Origin: Actibacterium atlanticum
GTDB lineage: Bacteria; Pseudomonadota; Alphaproteobacteria; Rhodobacterales; Rhodobacteraceae
Direction of reading: 5' to 3'
Assembly: GCF_000671395.1 (NCBI RefSeq)
Contig: NZ_AQQY01000006.1
Location: forward strand, 179,670 to 243,669
Length of the DNA: 64,000 nucleotides
In this document: in pieces, positions 61,920 to 64,000 of the stretch
Layout of the letters: each line of letters begins with the position of its first letter
How positions within the stretch are numbered: position 1 is the stretch's first letter
Notes under the pieces: model-generated
What the model saw: the letters and a program-made list of their open reading frames with translations, nothing else
Told to the model about the DNA's origin: nothing
Database searches by the model: none
Position numbers and translations under genes: made by a program

Positions 61920-62813
61920 ATGCCCAACCCTGCCCAAACCGAGCAAATGACCTCTGGCGATGGATTCATCGCAGCGCTTGACCAAAGCGGTGGTTCCACC
62001 CCCAAAGCCCTGCGCCTTTATGGTGTAGAAGAAAGCGCTTACAGCTCGGACGCTGAAATGTTCGACCTGATCCACGGGATGCGCTCGCGCATTGTGAAAT
62101 CGCCCGCCTTCACCGGTGAAAAGGTGATCGGCGCGATCCTGTTTGAAATGACCATGGACCGCGACATCGACGGTACGCCCACCGCCCAGTACCTGTGGGA
62201 AACCAAGAAGGTCGTTCCCTTCCTGAAAGTCGACAAAGGTCTGGAAGACGGCGCCAATGGCGTAAAGCTGATGAAACCCATGCCCGAACTGGACGCCACG
62301 CTGGAACGTGCCGTTGCAAAGGGCATCTTCGGCACAAAGATGCGTTCGGTCATTGATGCGGCGAACGCCGAGGGCATCAAAGCCATCGTCGCCCAGCAGT
62401 TCGAAGTGGGCATGCAGATCATTGGCCACGGGTTGATGCCGATCATCGAACCCGAAGTGACCATTTCGATCGACGACAAGGCCGAGGCCGAAGAGATCCT
62501 GCTGGCCGAGATCAAAGCCCAGCTGGACGCCATGGATGACGACAAGCAGGTGATGTTGAAGCTGACCCTGCCGACCAAGGCCAACCTGTATCAGCCGCTG
62601 ATCGACCACCCCCGTGTGATGCGCGTTGTCGCCCTGTCGGGGGGCTACAGCCGTGATGACGCAAACGAGAAACTGTCGAACAACGCTGGCATGATCGCCA
62701 GCTTCTCGCGCGGGTTGACCGAAGGGCTAAGCGCCCAGCAATCAGACGCCGAGTTCGACACCATGCTTGGCAGTGCGATTGACAGCATCTACGCGGCCTC
62801 TGTCGCGGGTTGA
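61920..62813 (+). CDS. class I fructose-bisphosphate aldolase
   Basis: A 297-residue Schiff-base aldolase cleaving fructose-1,6-bisphosphate. [19 protein letters not shown] at the N-terminus, the LMKPMPELD and [13 protein letters not shown] segments (the latter with a candidate Schiff-base Lys) and [12 protein letters not shown] match the bacterial class I enzyme. ATG at 61920 is chosen; the longer frame has no ribosome site. Lies 119 bases after pgk on the same strand. Confidence 0.92.
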   Translation: MPNPAQTEQMTSGDGFIAALDQSGGSTPKALRLYGVEESAYSSDAEMFDLIHGMRSRIVKSPAFTGEKVIGAILFEMTMDRDIDGTPTAQYLWETKKVVPFLKVDKGLEDGANGVKLMKPMPELDATLERAVAKGIFGTKMRSVIDAANAEGIKAIVAQQFEVGMQIIGHGLMPIIEPEVTISIDDKAEAEEILLAEIKAQLDAMDDDKQVMLKLTLPTKANLYQPLIDHPRVMRVVALSGGYSRDDANEKLSNNAGMIASFSRGLTEGLSAQQSDAEFDTMLGSAIDSIYAASVAG

Positions 62814-62837
62814 TCACCGTTCACAACGCAATTCAAA

Positions 62838-62859
62838 GGGGGGCCTCGCGGCCCCCCTA
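62838..62859 (+). terminator. intrinsic terminator after fba
   Basis: AGGGGGGCC-tcgc-GGCCCCCCT, a perfect 9-bp stem with a tetraloop, followed by ATTCATTTTT. Confidence 0.9.
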
Positions 62860-62960
62860 TTCATTTTTGCAAAGCCGGTTTGCGCAGATAGGTGAACGAT
62901 ATGGGTTCCGCCAAACGGCATTCGGGTCTAAGGGGAGTTATAACAACCCCGGGGACAGTA

Positions 62961-63815
62961 ATGGATAACCTGCGCGGCATCTTTTTCATGGTGCTTTCCA
63001 TGGCGTTTTTTGCGCTTGAGGATGCTTTTATCAAGCTGACGGCTCAGACCATGCCCACCGGGCAGGTGCTTGTCCTGCTGGGCGGTGCCGGCGCATTGGT
63101 GTTTGCCGTTTTGGCGCGATCCAGGGGGTTGCGGTTGTGGTCGCCCGAGCTGATGAGCGGCCCCTTCATGATCCGCAACCTGTGCGAGGTGATCGGCACA
63201 TTCGGCATGGTTACAGCCATCGTCATGGCCCCCCTGTCCACCGTCGCAGCGATTCAACAGGCCACGCCGCTGGTCGTCACCGCCGGGGCAGCGCTGTTTC
63301 TGGGCGCGACTGTTGGCTGGCGACGCTGGCTGGCTTCGGCTGTTGGGCTGTGCGGCGTTTTGCTGATCATTCGACCCAGCCCCTCCGGGATCGAACCCGG
63401 CATGCTTTACGCCGTTCTGGGCATGTTAGGGCTGGCGGCGCGTGATCTGGCGGTCCGCAAAGTCCCCGCAACGACCCCGTCGCTCATCCTTGCGATGTAC
63501 GGGTTTGGCTCGGTTGTACCAGCGGGGCTGTTGATGATGCTGTTTGGCGAAGGGCTTGGCCCGGTGACGCTAAACAATGGGCTGTCGCTGGCAGCGGCGC
63601 TGGTTGTCGGTGTGACGGCCTATTACGCGCTGGTCGTTGCCACCCGCACCGGCGAGATCGCTGTGGTCACCCCGTTCCGCTATACCCGGATGCTGTTCGC
63701 CCTGATGACCGGGATTTTCATGTTTTCTGAGCGCCCCGACTCGCTGACCTTGCTGGGGGCGGTGATCATTATCGGCTCGGGCCTGTACACGATCTGGCGC
63801 GAAAGGCGGCGTTGA
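62961..63815 (+). CDS. DMT-superfamily (EamA) transporter
   Basis: A 284-residue inner-membrane protein with ten helices in two EamA repeats (first repeat MVLSMAFFALEDAFIKLTAQ, second from AVLGMLGLAARDLAVRK; the end LLGAVIIIGSGLYTIWRE). Drug/metabolite exporters of this group have varied substrates, not predictable here. Start at 62961 puts the first helix near the N-terminus. Confidence 0.88.
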   Translation: MDNLRGIFFMVLSMAFFALEDAFIKLTAQTMPTGQVLVLLGGAGALVFAVLARSRGLRLWSPELMSGPFMIRNLCEVIGTFGMVTAIVMAPLSTVAAIQQATPLVVTAGAALFLGATVGWRRWLASAVGLCGVLLIIRPSPSGIEPGMLYAVLGMLGLAARDLAVRKVPATTPSLILAMYGFGSVVPAGLLMMLFGEGLGPVTLNNGLSLAAALVVGVTAYYALVVATRTGEIAVVTPFRYTRMLFALMTGIFMFSERPDSLTLLGAVIIIGSGLYTIWRERRR

Positions 63816-63843
63816 CCGCGCCCTCAAACCAACACAACGACTG

Positions 63844-63888
63844 TGTCAGCGATAACACGCCCCGAATTGGAATCTGTTAGCGATAACA
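63844..63888. promoter_or_regulatory. paired LacI-type operators before eno
   Basis: TGTCAGCGATAACA (63844-63857) and TGTTAGCGATAACA (63875-63888), centres 31 bases apart, fit the palindrome TGTTANCGNTAACA. This is the form of LacI-family sites, and of the site I recall for CceR, the alphaproteobacterial central-carbon regulator. They end 70 bases before the enolase start. Confidence 0.7.
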
Positions 63889-63958
63889 GGTCTGGTTGAA
63901 TCACCCCCCATCCCTGCTATAGAGGCGCCAACGAATTATCATGCTTCGAGGGACTACC

Positions 63959-64000
63959 ATGAGCATCATCATCGACATCATCGGCCGCGAGATTCTGGAC
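63959..64000 (+). CDS. eno: enolase, first 14 codons only
   Basis: The 14 residues present, MSIIIDIIGREILD, are the hallmark start of bacterial enolase (2-phosphoglycerate to PEP); the rest lies beyond the right edge. GAGGGA is a fair ribosome site. Regulated by the paired dyads upstream, by inference. Confidence 0.88.
   Translation, partial: MSIIIDIIGREILD

Overview
The window reads as about 64 kb of chromosome from a GC-rich, non-phototrophic-looking marine alphaproteobacterium of the Roseobacter/Rhodobacteraceae type. Gene families, synteny (tatD-holB-tmk-dacA, pgk-fba-eno neighbourhood, DUF3305/DUF3306 next to formate dehydrogenase) and codon use all point there. It is mostly tightly packed core metabolism with one clear inserted element.

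Region 1 (1-11.4 kb) is a formate dehydrogenase and metal-supply locus: the Tat-exported catalytic subunit of a molybdo/tungsto formate dehydrogenase (cut by the left edge), its small TAT-target protein, a TorD-like chaperone, DUF3306, DUF3305, a large multi-[4Fe-4S] protein, an odd c-type cytochrome carrying a shortened tungstate-binding-protein-like segment, an operon of DUF6494, Mrp/ApbC, a biotin/lipoate-ligase-like protein and DUF6505, and a TupABC-type tungstate importer.

Region 2 (11.6-23.7 kb) pairs carbon fixation with C2 salvage: a form IA RuBisCO operon cbbL-cbbS-cbbQ-cbbO followed by two orphan genes, with divergent cbbR, and directly beside it an IclR regulator, malate synthase G, a GlcG/HbpS-like protein, an FMN-dependent alpha-hydroxyacid oxidising enzyme and a VOC protein. 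RuBisCO makes phosphoglycolate as a side product; the neighbouring genes could convert glycolate to glyoxylate and then malate. Stem-loops sit at the L/S, S/Q and Q/O junctions.

Region 3 (23.7-26.8 kb) holds a LysE exporter, a 2-oxoglutarate/Fe(II) oxygenase and a GAF histidine kinase.

Region 4 (27.04-37.62 kb) is a 10.6-kb integrated island. It is bounded by a 14-bp direct repeat that forms the 3' end of tRNA-Ser(TGA), has paired arm-type repeats inside each end, two unlike tyrosine recombinases (one at each end), a complete type I restriction-modification system (hsdM-hsdS-hsdR), a divergent two-gene module of unknown function (406 and 268 aa), and two small HTH proteins preceded by a repeat/inverted-repeat cluster. 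The unknown two-gene module is the best candidate for an undescribed system.

Region 5 (37.9-45.1 kb) is a co-oriented housekeeping run: SPOR lipoprotein, D-Ala-D-Ala carboxypeptidase, tmk, holB, tatD, a PhnP-like metallo-hydrolase, an AEC transporter and kdsA. Region 6 (45.1-50.5 kb) on the minus strand is an exopolysaccharide locus: MraY-like transferase, Wza-type lipoprotein, YjbF and YjbH. Region 7 (50.8-64 kb) carries monomeric isocitrate dehydrogenase, a peptidoglycan-binding protein, tRNA-Val, a cupin, DUF1097, anmK, tyrS, DUF3179, two cyclophilins, pgk, class I fba, a DMT transporter and the start of eno. Two near-perfect LacI-type operators precede eno, with weaker copies before pgk and fba, suggesting joint control of lower glycolysis/gluconeogenesis.
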